Shown: positions 16,809-24,889 of the stretch, in pieces
How positions within the stretch are numbered: the stretch's first letter is position 1
Layout: each line of letters starts with the position of its first letter
NCBI RefSeq assembly: GCF_012641335.1
Contig: NZ_JABAID010000003.1
Location: 124,001 to 188,000, forward strand
Direction: 5' to 3'
Source of the DNA: Novosphingobium sp. ERN07
GTDB lineage: Bacteria > Pseudomonadota > Alphaproteobacteria > Sphingomonadales > Sphingomonadaceae
Length of the DNA: 64,000 nucleotides
Notes under the pieces: generated by a model
Databases searched by the model: none
What the model saw: the letters and a program-made list of their open reading frames with translations, nothing else
What the model was told of the DNA's origin: nothing
Made by a program: the position numbers and the translations under genes

Positions 16809-19313
16809 ATGTCAGCACAGCATCAAGTGTCACGCCGCAATGCCATGTCTGCGCACCTTGGCGCATCGGCTCTGGCCATGGCCGCAACGTTCGCATCTTC
16901 AGCTGCTCTTGCGCAGGACGCCGATCCGGCTGCCGCACAGCAAGGTGCCAAGAGCGCAGAGATCGTCGTCACCGCAACCCTGCGCAACGAACGCCTGCAG
17001 GACACGCCGATCGCCATCACGGCCGTCACCGGTGACATGCTGCAGGCACGCAACCAGACCAGCGTCTATGAAATCGCCCGCCAGGCGCCCAGCGTCACGC
17101 TCGCCCCGCAAGGGCAGGCCTTCGGGTCGACCATGCTGGCGTTCATCCGCGGCGTCGGCCAGTCCGATTTCATCCCCGCGCTGGAACCGGGTGTCGGCAT
17201 TTATGTCGATGACGTGTACTATTCGACGCTCACCGGATCGCTCGTCGAACTGCTCGATCTCGATCGCGTCGAAGTGCTGCGCGGTCCGCAGGGCACACTG
17301 GCCGGGCGCAATTCCATCGGCGGCGCGGTGAAGATGTTCTCCAAGGCCCCATCGGGCGACAATTCAGGCATGGTGTCCGTTACCGGTGGGGCCTTCAAGC
17401 GCTTCGATGCGCGGGCCATGGCCGATTTCACGATCGCGCCGGACAAGCTCTTTGCCCGCGTCTCGGCTGTTTCGCGCAGCCGGGAAGGCTTCGTGAAGCG
17501 GATGGACTATGCCTGCACCCATCCCGGATCGGGTGTTTCTGCCGCCCCCAACCTTGGCGATGGTTGCCAGCTTGGTACGCTGGGCGGGCAGTCGCTGGCC
17601 GCGGGGCGCATCTATCTGCGCTGGCTGCCGGCAAGCAACCTCGATGTCAGCCTGATCGGTGATCTCACGCGTGATCGTTCGGAGGCGGGCGCCGATGTCC
17701 TGCGCTTTGCCAACAATCCGCGCCTGACGATCGATGATGGCAACCCGGCAACGCCGCCGGTGCCGTTCGATTGCCGCTTCGTGCCATATGGGCCAAATTC
17801 GTGCGATACGGCGGGGCGCAACCGCTACTGGACCTATTCGACATTCACCGACACGCGCGCACCCACGGGGCAGGACCCCTATACCCCGTTCAGCATCCCC
17901 ATCGTGTCGCACCTGGACAGTTATGGCATCTCGGGCAACGTGAAATGGGACGTGTCGGACAACCTGCAGGTCCGCTCGATCACCGCATACCGCGATTACA
18001 CGGCCACCTTTGCCGAAGACGCCGATGGCAGCCCGGTAATGAACCAGCTGGCGCTGCAGAAGCTGAAGAACTGGCAGTTCAGCCAGGAACTGCGCGCCAA
18101 TGCCCGGCTGATGGACGGCAAGCTGAACCTGACGGCAGGCGCCTTCCACTTCCGCGGCACGGCAACCTTTGCCGCGCGGCTTGCCCTCACGTACGTTGGC
18201 CTGAACTTCAACCAGGGGCCAGAGGATAGCACCAGCAAATCGACCGCGCTGTTCCTCAATGGCGATTACCAGCTGACCGATGCCCTGCGCCTGTCCGGCG
18301 GCATCCGCCATACCTGGGACCGCAAGACGCAGGAATACTTCCGCTCCAACCCGGATGGCACGATCCCCGCCACGCCCTGTCTTCCAGGCCGCGCGCCCTT
18401 CGATCCGGCCAATGCGCCCAACTGCGCGCTGCTTGGCCTGAATGGCCTGACGGACGGTTACGAAGGCAAGCGCTTCGATTGGCGCGTGGCGCTGGACTAT
18501 CGCTTCTCCGACGAAGTGCTGGTCTATGGCCAGGTGTCGACCGGATATCGCGCCGGTGGCGTCAACCCGCGCCCGTTCTTTGCACCGGGCACGATCCTGC
18601 CGGTCGCCAACGGGCAGATCGATCCGTTCAATGGCGTGCCCTTCGATGTGGGTCAGCTCAAGTCGTTCAAGCCAGAGACCATCACTTCCTATGAAATCGG
18701 GTTCAAGACCGATCTGTTCGATCGCCGCGTGCGCTTCAACGTTGCGGGTTTCGTCAATGATTACAAGGACATCATCCTTAATGTCCTGGCCTGCCCGATT
18801 GCCCCGTGCTTCCAGCCCAACAACGCCGGTACTGCCAAGGTAAAGGGCGTGGAGGTGGAGATTTCCGCCTATCCGACTGATCGCCTGTCGCTCGATCTTT
18901 CGGGTAGCTACCTTGATTTCAAGTACCGGCGGACCGATCCAGCCACGTTCATCGCGCTCAACATGGTCACCCCGTTCACTCCGAAATGGAAGGGCGCTGC
19001 CGGTATCCAGTACGATATTCTCGATGGCGATGCCGGGTTGCTCAGCCTGCGCGCGGACGGATCGTACCAGAGCCATGTCTTTACCGAAGCGCTCAACGGG
19101 CCCACAAACCGGATCGAAGGGTACTTTCTTGCCACGGCCCGCCTTTCCTGGAAGTCGAAAGACCGGAACTGGGGGCTGGCACTGGAAGTTACCAACCTCG
19201 GAAACCGCTATTACGAAAACACGCGTTTCGATCAGGCGCAGCAGTCGGGGCTCACTTCGGTATCGCCCGGCGCACCACGACAGTGGGCAGTGACGCTGAC
19301 GCGCAACTTCTGA
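16809..19313 (+). CDS. TonB-dependent outer-membrane receptor
   Basis: 834 residues from the ATG at 16809, which has a GAGGGGGGAAAC leader; an upstream in-frame ATG lacks one. The signal peptide includes LGASALAMAATFASSAALAQ. The plug contains SAEIVVTATLRNERLQDTPI and EVLRGPQGTLAGRNSIGGAV, with DDVYYSTLTGS in the plug core. The barrel has the sphingomonad-type VSTGYRAGGVNPRPF motif and ends with WAVTLTRNF. It would import the substrate of the surrounding oxygenase/amidase/kinase/PLP genes. It sits between the kinase and PLP enzyme genes, all on the plus strand. Cysteine pairs in barrel loops (for example near VLACPIAPCF) may form extracellular disulfides. Confidence 0.93.
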   Translation: MSAQHQVSRRNAMSAHLGASALAMAATFASSAALAQDADPAAAQQGAKSAEIVVTATLRNERLQDTPIAITAVTGDMLQARNQTSVYEIARQAPSVTLAPQGQAFGSTMLAFIRGVGQSDFIPALEPGVGIYVDDVYYSTLTGSLVELLDLDRVEVLRGPQGTLAGRNSIGGAVKMFSKAPSGDNSGMVSVTGGAFKRFDARAMADFTIAPDKLFARVSAVSRSREGFVKRMDYACTHPGSGVSAAPNLGDGCQLGTLGGQSLAAGRIYLRWLPASNLDVSLIGDLTRDRSEAGADVLRFANNPRLTIDDGNPATPPVPFDCRFVPYGPNSCDTAGRNRYWTYSTFTDTRAPTGQDPYTPFSIPIVSHLDSYGISGNVKWDVSDNLQVRSITAYRDYTATFAEDADGSPVMNQLALQKLKNWQFSQELRANARLMDGKLNLTAGAFHFRGTATFAARLALTYVGLNFNQGPEDSTSKSTALFLNGDYQLTDALRLSGGIRHTWDRKTQEYFRSNPDGTIPATPCLPGRAPFDPANAPNCALLGLNGLTDGYEGKRFDWRVALDYRFSDEVLVYGQVSTGYRAGGVNPRPFFAPGTILPVANGQIDPFNGVPFDVGQLKSFKPETITSYEIGFKTDLFDRRVRFNVAGFVNDYKDIILNVLACPIAPCFQPNNAGTAKVKGVEVEISAYPTDRLSLDLSGSYLDFKYRRTDPATFIALNMVTPFTPKWKGAAGIQYDILDGDAGLLSLRADGSYQSHVFTEALNGPTNRIEGYFLATARLSWKSKDRNWGLALEVTNLGNRYYENTRFDQAQQSGLTSVSPGAPRQWAVTLTRNF

Positions 19314-19336
19314 TCGATAGAAGGCCCGGCAAGTCG

Positions 19337-20581
19337 ATGAATCGTGATACATCCAATCTTCTTGCCCGGCGCGAACGTGTGCTTTCGCCCAGCTACCGGC
19401 TGTTCTACGAGCAGCCGGTTCATGCGGTGCGCGCGCAAGGGTGCTGGATCGAAGACGCGGATGGCCAGCACTACCTCGATGCCTACAACAACGTACCCGT
19501 GGCTGGGCACTGCCACCCGCGGATCGTCACGGCGATGGCGCGGCAGGGCGATGTGCTGAACACGCACACCCGCTACCTGACCGAACACCCGATCCTTCTG
19601 GCAGAGCGGCTCCTGGCCACACTTCCCGATGCCCTGGGCAAGGTGATCCTCACCAATTCTGGCAGCGAAGCCAATGATCTGGCGATCCGGATCAGCCGCA
19701 TGGTGACAGGCAGGCGCGGCGTGATCGTCACCGATTGCGCCTATCATGGTACGTCCGATCTCTTGCAGGGCATGTCGCCGGTCACCGGGTTGCCTCTAGG
19801 GCCGGATGTTCATTCGATCACCATGCCACTTGCGCCGGAGGGGCCTGAGCAGTTCGCAGCACTTGTTGGCGAGGCGATTGCGCGGATGGAAGCCGATGGC
19901 ATTCGCCCGGCAGCGCTGCTCGTCGATACGATCTTTGGCAGTGATGGCGCGATTGCGGATCCGCCGGGCTTCCTGGCGGGCGGGGTGGATGCCATTCGGA
20001 AGGCAGGCGGCATGTTCATCGCCGATGAGGTCCAGCCGGGCTTTGGCCGCACTGGCGCAGGCATGTGGGGCTTTGCGCGGCATGGCATCGTGCCGGACAT
20101 GGTCACCACCGGCAAGCCGATGGGCAACGGACAGCCTGTGGCGGCGTTGGTGATGCGCGATGTGCTGGCGCTGGAATTCGCCAAAATGCAGCGGTATTTC
20201 AATACCTTTGGCGGAAGCTCCGTTTCATGCGCGGCTGCACTTGCCACGCTTGCCGTGATCGAGGACGAAGGGCTGATCGCCAATGCCGCGCGGATCGGGC
20301 AGCACCTGATGGCCGGGCTTGCTCCCATGATCGAAGCGTCACCGGCGCTGACGGGGCTGCGCGGCGCGGGGCTGTTCATCGGGGTCCAGACCGTTTCTGG
20401 CGATATTGCGGCCGCAATCGTCAATGCCATGCGGCGTGGCGGCGTGTTGATCGGAGCAGCGGGCCGCAGCAATGCCGTGCTGAAGATACGGCCGCCGCTT
20501 CCGATCAATGTGGCCGAGGCCGATCATCTGCTCGAAGCCTTCGCGCGGGCACTGGCCGAAGTTGAAGTTTCCAACCTGTGA
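19337..20581 (+). CDS. Class-III PLP enzyme, phospholyase/aminotransferase (ETNPPL/AGXT2L-like)
   Basis: 414 residues from ATG 19337. PLP site: GSGSEAND-type phosphate loop as NSGSEAND (107-114), AYHG at 135-138, Asp230 in IADEVQPGFGRTG and Schiff-base Lys260 in TTGKPMGNG. The N-terminal YNNVPVAGHCHPR and LNTHTRYL strings are very like the ethanolamine-phosphate and phosphohydroxylysine phospho-lyases, which share the class-III aminotransferase fold but eliminate phosphate and ammonia. Together with the APH-type kinase at 15641 this suggests phosphorylation then beta-elimination of an amino alcohol. A plain transaminase remains possible. The stop is 8 bases before the azoreductase start. Confidence 0.85.
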   Translation: MNRDTSNLLARRERVLSPSYRLFYEQPVHAVRAQGCWIEDADGQHYLDAYNNVPVAGHCHPRIVTAMARQGDVLNTHTRYLTEHPILLAERLLATLPDALGKVILTNSGSEANDLAIRISRMVTGRRGVIVTDCAYHGTSDLLQGMSPVTGLPLGPDVHSITMPLAPEGPEQFAALVGEAIARMEADGIRPAALLVDTIFGSDGAIADPPGFLAGGVDAIRKAGGMFIADEVQPGFGRTGAGMWGFARHGIVPDMVTTGKPMGNGQPVAALVMRDVLALEFAKMQRYFNTFGGSSVSCAAALATLAVIEDEGLIANAARIGQHLMAGLAPMIEASPALTGLRGAGLFIGVQTVSGDIAAAIVNAMRRGGVLIGAAGRSNAVLKIRPPLPINVAEADHLLEAFARALAEVEVSNL

Positions 20582-20589
20582 GGACCAAA

Positions 20590-21186
20590 ATGAAAATCCT
20601 GCATATCGACAGTTCAACCACCGGCCCGGATTCGGTCAGCCGCGAACTTACCGCGGCAATCGTGGCGCATCTGGCCGCTAAGACACCTGGCGCAGAAGTG
20701 GAACGCCTTGATCTGGTGGCAAATCCCGTTGCCCATCTCGACGAGGTGACGACGGGTGCACTACGCCTGCCGCCCGATGCGCAAAGCGATGCGATGAAGG
20801 CGGCGGCTCCGGCCGAACTGGCCTATCTGCAGCAGTTCATGGGCGCAGACGTGGCCGTGATCGGTGCGCCGATGTACAACTTCACCGTGCCATCGCAGCT
20901 CAAGGCATGGATTGACCGGCTGGGCGTGCCCGGCGTTTCGTTCACCTATTCCGAAGCCGGACCGAAGGGCCTTGCCGGCAACACCCGCGTGATCATCGCT
21001 TCCACGCAGGGCGGCATGTACGAAGCGGGCGATGTAGCAGAGCATCAGGAAAGCCTGCTTCGCGTGTTCTTCGGCTTCATTGGCGTGACGGACCTGACGA
21101 TCGTGCGGGCAGACAAGATCGGCTTTGGCCCTGAAATGCGGGCTGCATCGGTTGCCGCAGCGAAGGCGGAAATCGCGGCACTTTGA
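20590..21186 (+). CDS. azoR: FMN-dependent NADH-azoreductase/quinone reductase
   Basis: 198 residues, the usual AzoR length, with a flavodoxin-like fold. HIDSSTTGPDSVSREL near the N-terminus is the FMN-phosphate loop, and GAPMYNFTVPSQLKAWIDR at about residues 95-115 is the hallmark of the family. STQGGMYE contacts the flavin ring. AzoR homodimers reduce azo compounds and quinones by two-electron transfer with NADH. A GAGGACC site lies directly upstream, and the gene is the last of the plus-strand unit, before a clear terminator. In this operon quinone detoxification or reduction of an aromatic intermediate is more likely than azo-dye cleavage (inference). Confidence 0.88.
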   Translation: MKILHIDSSTTGPDSVSRELTAAIVAHLAAKTPGAEVERLDLVANPVAHLDEVTTGALRLPPDAQSDAMKAAAPAELAYLQQFMGADVAVIGAPMYNFTVPSQLKAWIDRLGVPGVSFTYSEAGPKGLAGNTRVIIASTQGGMYEAGDVAEHQESLLRVFFGFIGVTDLTIVRADKIGFGPEMRAASVAAAKAEIAAL

Positions 21187-21192
21187 TCATTG

Positions 21193-21221
21193 CGGGGAAG
21201 GGTGGTGGCCATCCTTCCCCG
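21193..21221 (+). terminator. Hairpin terminator after azoreductase
   Basis: A 9-bp perfect stem, CGGGGAAGG / CCTTCCCCG, with an 11-base loop begins 7 bases after the azoreductase stop. Only a short T-rich tail (TTCT) follows. Confidence 0.65.
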
Positions 21222-21249
21222 TTCTGCCCTGCCGATATAGGCAGAATAC

Positions 21250-21282
21250 CGGGTTACTTGCGATGTTTCTGGTGCTAACCCG
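21250..21282. repeat. Inverted repeat upstream of TetR gene
   Basis: CGGGTTA and TAACCCG are separated by 19 bases and lie 51 bases before the TetR start. The wide spacer is unusual for a TetR operator, so this may be either two half-sites or chance. Confidence 0.3.
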
Positions 21283-21332
21283 CGCCCCGCTGGTGGCCGC
21301 TTTCTTTACGGCCATGGCGTAACGAGGCGTTG

Positions 21333-21938
21333 ATGGACCGCAAGAGCAAGGAACTGGACCGGAAGGCAACCCTGACGCGAGAGACGATCGTCGAAGCGGG
21401 GCTGGGGTTGCTGAACGAGATCGGCCTCGACAAGCTGACCACGCGGCGGCTGGGCGATCACCTTGGCGTGGAAGGGCCTGCGCTCTATCGTCATTTTCCC
21501 AGCAAGTCCGTGCTGCTAGACCATATGGCCGCGGCGATCCTGCTGCCTGTCCTGCGCGCGCCGCACCCGGGAGAGCCGTGGGACGAATGGCTGCGCGCGG
21601 TGGCGACCAGAAGCTACGAGGTCGTGCTCGATTACCGCGACGGTGCCAGGCTTGTGGCGGCTTCGCTACCGACCGAACCGCGTGATCTGCTCTCAAAGCC
21701 GTTGCGCGAAGCGGGATTTTCGGAAGAACACGCGATCTACGGCTCGAAGCTGATCACGCGCTTCATGGTCGGCTGGCAACTGCACGAGGATAGCGAACGG
21801 CAGCGCGCCGATCGGCCCACGGAAAGCTATGACCACGATCAGGCGTTCCGGTTTGCGCTGGATGCGCTGATCAACGGCCTGCGGCTGGCACTGGCGCGGA
21901 CAATGGCCCGGAAGATCGAGACCATCGGCGACGTCTGA
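21333..21938 (+). CDS. TetR-family transcriptional regulator (TetR_C_1 type)
   Basis: 201 residues from ATG 21333. The N-terminal HTH reads TRETIVEAGLGLLNEIGLDK then LTTRRLGDHLGVEGPALYRH with FPSKSVLLD, the helix 2-3 signature of TetR proteins including the tetracycline repressor subgroup. The C-terminal ligand domain holds YDHDQAFRFALDALINGLRL near the end, as in the TetR_C_1 family. It is monocistronic, bounded upstream by the azoreductase terminator and downstream by a perfect palindrome, and converges on a TBDR gene. The target may be itself, the azoreductase operon or the facing receptor; the sequence does not decide. Confidence 0.87.
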   Translation: MDRKSKELDRKATLTRETIVEAGLGLLNEIGLDKLTTRRLGDHLGVEGPALYRHFPSKSVLLDHMAAAILLPVLRAPHPGEPWDEWLRAVATRSYEVVLDYRDGARLVAASLPTEPRDLLSKPLREAGFSEEHAIYGSKLITRFMVGWQLHEDSERQRADRPTESYDHDQAFRFALDALINGLRLALARTMARKIETIGDV

Positions 21939-21983
21939 TCCGCCTGCATCCCTGTGGGGACGCTGGAACGCCAAGAACAAAAA

Positions 21984-22011
21984 TGGAGTGTTTCCCCGGG
22001 GAAACACTCCA
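21984..22011. terminator. Perfect 28-bp palindrome between convergent TetR and TBDR genes
   Basis: TGGAGTGTTTCCCC is followed directly by its reverse complement. Four A residues precede it (a T-run when read from the minus strand) and AAATA follows, so it can act as a terminator for either gene. The zero-base centre means that the actual loop opens a few pairs at the tip. Confidence 0.7.
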
Positions 22012-22018
22012 AATAGGT

Positions 22019-22042
22019 TATCTGATCTGAGCTGATCAGATA
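22019..22042. repeat. Second inverted repeat beside the 28-bp palindrome
   Basis: TATCTGATC and GATCAGATA are 9-bp arms around TGAGCT. It starts 8 bases after the palindrome at 21984. It could be an extra terminator stem or a protein-binding site; no coding function is possible. Confidence 0.4.
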
Positions 22043-22098
22043 TGGGCGATCAGGGTGCCGACGCAATGCGCAACCGGCACCCCTTTCTCATCCGGGCC

Positions 22099-24525
22099 TC
22101 AGCGGCTTGCGCCGAAGGGAATGCGCAAGGTGGCGCCATAGGTTGCCGGCGGAGCGTAGATCGAGGTCACGCCAAGGATGCCAAGGTTGAGCGCGTAGGC
22201 GCGATAGGCCTTGTTGAACACGTTGCGGCCCCAGGCGGTAAGCGAGATGCCGGTGTCCTCGTGGCGATAGGTCAACGATGCGTTGGTGACGTTGTAGGCC
22301 TTCTGCAGCGAACCAAGACCGTTCGTCACTTCAAGGAACTGGTCATCGTACCAGACGCCATCGACCTGCACGGCAACATTGCCGCCCGCGACATCGCGAT
22401 TGTAGCGCAGCAGGTAGTTGAAGCTGAAGCGCGGGGCGTTGGGCAGTTCGGCCTTGGTGATGTTCGCCTGCGGGAAATCGCAACGGAACACGCCGCCCAG
22501 ATTGGTGCAGTACTGCGTATCAGGTGCGCCGGGGAAGAATTCCGGACCGAACTGAACGCCAGTGGCGGGGATGCTGTCCACCGACGAGGTTTCGTAGGTT
22601 GCACCGAACACCGCATCGAAGTTGCGTGAGGGCGAAAGGAACGCTTCGAGTTCCGCGCCCGTTGCGTGCGCATCGCTGTTGTAGACCTTCGGCACACCAC
22701 CGGCGAGCGAGAAGGCCTGATAATCGTCGTAGATATAGTGATAGACAGTGCCGTTGAGGCGCATCTTGCCGCCCATCAGCGTGGTCTTGAAGCCGCCTTC
22801 GAAGCTGTTGAGCGTTTCGGGGCGATGGCGGAAGTCCTGCGGAGCAATGTTCGATGACAGCGACCAGTTGCCGCCCTTTATGCCGCGGTTCCACGATACG
22901 AACAGTAGCGTGTCCGGGTTTGCCTGGTAATTCAGCGAAACGCGTGCCGCCCAATCACCATAGTGATCTTCGTCAGCACCCGGAACCACTGCGGCCAAGT
23001 CCTTGCCAGTGAACAGCAGCTTCGGGTTGGGCTGCGGGGCGTAGGTCGGATCGATCAGGATGTTCTTGTAATCGATCTTTTTATTGTCCTTCGAGTAGCG
23101 CCCGCCCACGGTCAGCGTCAGCTGATCGGTGAAGCGGAAGTCGCCCTGCGCGAAGATCGACCAGTTCTTCGAATCCAGCACGTACTGCTGATCGACCTTG
23201 GGCAGCGAGAAGCCACCATTGCCGGCAACGGCAAGATCGAGGATCGGCGCGCCGGTGACGGCGTGCGAGCCATCGTACTTCATGTCGAGGTAATAGCCGC
23301 CGACCTGCCACTTGAGCATGCCGGTTTCGCCCGAGAGGCGCAGTTCCTGCGAGAACTGGTCAAAGTTCACACGGGAATCGACGTTCACGATGGTGAAGGG
23401 CAAGGCATCGCCATCCTCGGCGTAGGTCTTGTCCATCTTCAGGTAGTTGGTGATCGAGGTGAGTTCCACGCCGCCCAGATCCCAGTCGAGCTGGGCCTGG
23501 TAGCTGTTCATCACGCGATCGAGGCGGCCGGGGCGTTCGCCGAAGTGCTCCCACGGGCTGGCCTTTTCAGCGGTCACGCCATTGATGACGCCGTTCTGGC
23601 TGTCGCTGAGGCCGGCAGCGTTTGTGTCACAATAGCCGTTGCTGAGGTATTCGCAGTTCTCGAACACGTAGCCGCCGGTGGCGACGTTGTTGTCTTCCGA
23701 ATGCTTGTACCACAGGCTGAGCGTGGCCGAAGGCGCAAGGTCGAACTGCAGGTTGGCGCGCGCCGCCCAGCCGTTCTTGCCGCCAAGGTCCTGCCCGCTG
23801 CCCGGCGCAATGAGCGCGCCGTTGGAATCGAGCGTGTCGCGCGACTTGATGTAGCCATCAGCCTTTTCGACACGGCCGGCAACACGAAGGCGCACGCCCT
23901 GTGCAAGCGCACCGCCAGCAGCGGCTTCCAGCGACCACGAATTGAAGCGGCCATATTCGCCCTGGGCGTAGCCGTTGAAATCGTCCTTGCTGGCATCTTC
24001 GCTGAGGTAGTGGATCAGGCCGCCGGTGGCGTTGCGGCCAAACAGCGTCCCCTGCGGTCCGCGCAGAACCTCGACGCGCTTGATGTCAAACAGCTGGCCG
24101 GCAACCGCGTTCATCGAGGCGATATAGGCGTTGTCCTGATAGACCGCGACCGGCGCTTCGAGGTTATCGGTGAAGTTGTTCTGCGAGATGCCGCGCAGGC
24201 TGAAGATGGTGAGGTTCGGCGACCAGGCATTCACGCGCAGCGACGGAATCTGCTGGGTGATCTGGGTTGTCTCGGTGATGCCGAGACGATCGATCTGCTC
24301 ACCCGAGAAGGCGCTGACCGAGATCGCAACCTTCTGCAGGCTTTCGTTGCGCTTGTTGGCGGTGACCACGATCGCATCGGCAAGGCCGCCGCTCTCACCC
24401 GATTCGGCCTGGGCATTCTGGTCTTGCGGCTGGGCCTCTTGCGCGAAGGCGGCAGACGCTGCGGCGAGGGCCGCGGTGGATAGCATAAGCGCGGCAATTC
24501 GCGCGGATTTCTGAGTACGTTTCAT
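22099..24525 (-). CDS. TonB-dependent outer-membrane receptor
   Basis: 808 residues from the ATG at 24525, preceded by GGGGAGAAAG. Signal peptide: MKRTQKSARIAALMLSTAAL to about AFAQ. Plug: GLADAIVVTANKRNESLQKV, then EVLRGPQGTLFGRNATGGLI. Barrel: repeated amphipathic strands, FVSWNRGIKGGNWSLSSN and a C-terminal YGATLRIPFGASR. The last residue is not Phe or Tyr, but the terminal strand is otherwise normal. Two Cys-rich loop segments are present (CEYLSNGYCD; CTNLGGVFRCD). It is divergent from the flavin oxygenase at 24890 across a 364-base region, so the pair is probably co-regulated, perhaps by the nearby LysR protein. Confidence 0.93.
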   Translation of the reverse strand: MKRTQKSARIAALMLSTAALAAASAAFAQEAQPQDQNAQAESGESGGLADAIVVTANKRNESLQKVAISVSAFSGEQIDRLGITETTQITQQIPSLRVNAWSPNLTIFSLRGISQNNFTDNLEAPVAVYQDNAYIASMNAVAGQLFDIKRVEVLRGPQGTLFGRNATGGLIHYLSEDASKDDFNGYAQGEYGRFNSWSLEAAAGGALAQGVRLRVAGRVEKADGYIKSRDTLDSNGALIAPGSGQDLGGKNGWAARANLQFDLAPSATLSLWYKHSEDNNVATGGYVFENCEYLSNGYCDTNAAGLSDSQNGVINGVTAEKASPWEHFGERPGRLDRVMNSYQAQLDWDLGGVELTSITNYLKMDKTYAEDGDALPFTIVNVDSRVNFDQFSQELRLSGETGMLKWQVGGYYLDMKYDGSHAVTGAPILDLAVAGNGGFSLPKVDQQYVLDSKNWSIFAQGDFRFTDQLTLTVGGRYSKDNKKIDYKNILIDPTYAPQPNPKLLFTGKDLAAVVPGADEDHYGDWAARVSLNYQANPDTLLFVSWNRGIKGGNWSLSSNIAPQDFRHRPETLNSFEGGFKTTLMGGKMRLNGTVYHYIYDDYQAFSLAGGVPKVYNSDAHATGAELEAFLSPSRNFDAVFGATYETSSVDSIPATGVQFGPEFFPGAPDTQYCTNLGGVFRCDFPQANITKAELPNAPRFSFNYLLRYNRDVAGGNVAVQVDGVWYDDQFLEVTNGLGSLQKAYNVTNASLTYRHEDTGISLTAWGRNVFNKAYRAYALNLGILGVTSIYAPPATYGATLRIPFGASR

Positions 24526-24889
24526 CGTGACTTTCTCCCCGATTGCACGACGGCGTCTCCCTCTCACGCGCTTGGTGTCGTGCCCGATTGTTCATGTTGC
24601 TGAACGGCTCATGTTATTACACGGTTTACAGTTACTGGCAATCAGGCATTATTGTTACGTAAGAGAAACGACGAAATGAGCTGATTCGATCAGCCGGAAG
24701 CCCCTGCAAACCGGGTGATTTGAGTGGAATAGGTTCAACCAGAGGTGTCAAACGACGAGCCGGAGTGAGTTGCGCGAAACGGACAGGGTGGCAGCACGGC
24801 GGGCTTTTGCCTTCGCAAACCGTACAGCCACTGCCGAAGTCGGATTCGCGGATTCGGAGCGTCAACGAAAAGAGGGATTGGGAAAGATC
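24526..24889. promoter_or_regulatory. Divergent promoter region between TBDR and flavin oxygenase
   Basis: This 364-base stretch has no gene I can support. It is AT-richer around 24590-24680, the likely promoter zone. ATTGTTACG at 24651-24659 recurs before two other genes (see findings). The oxygenase frame stays open back to about 24770, but without a ribosome site. Confidence 0.5.

Noticed and set aside
22963..24483. Long plus-strand frame opposite the TBDR at 22099
   Set aside because: Antisense shadow without start signal or recognisable fold; the minus strand has a complete signal peptide, plug and barrel.
24770..24889. N-terminal extension of the flavin oxygenase
   Set aside because: The frame is open, but there is no ribosome site upstream, the residues do not look like the family N-terminus, and a good GGGAAAG site precedes ATG 24890.
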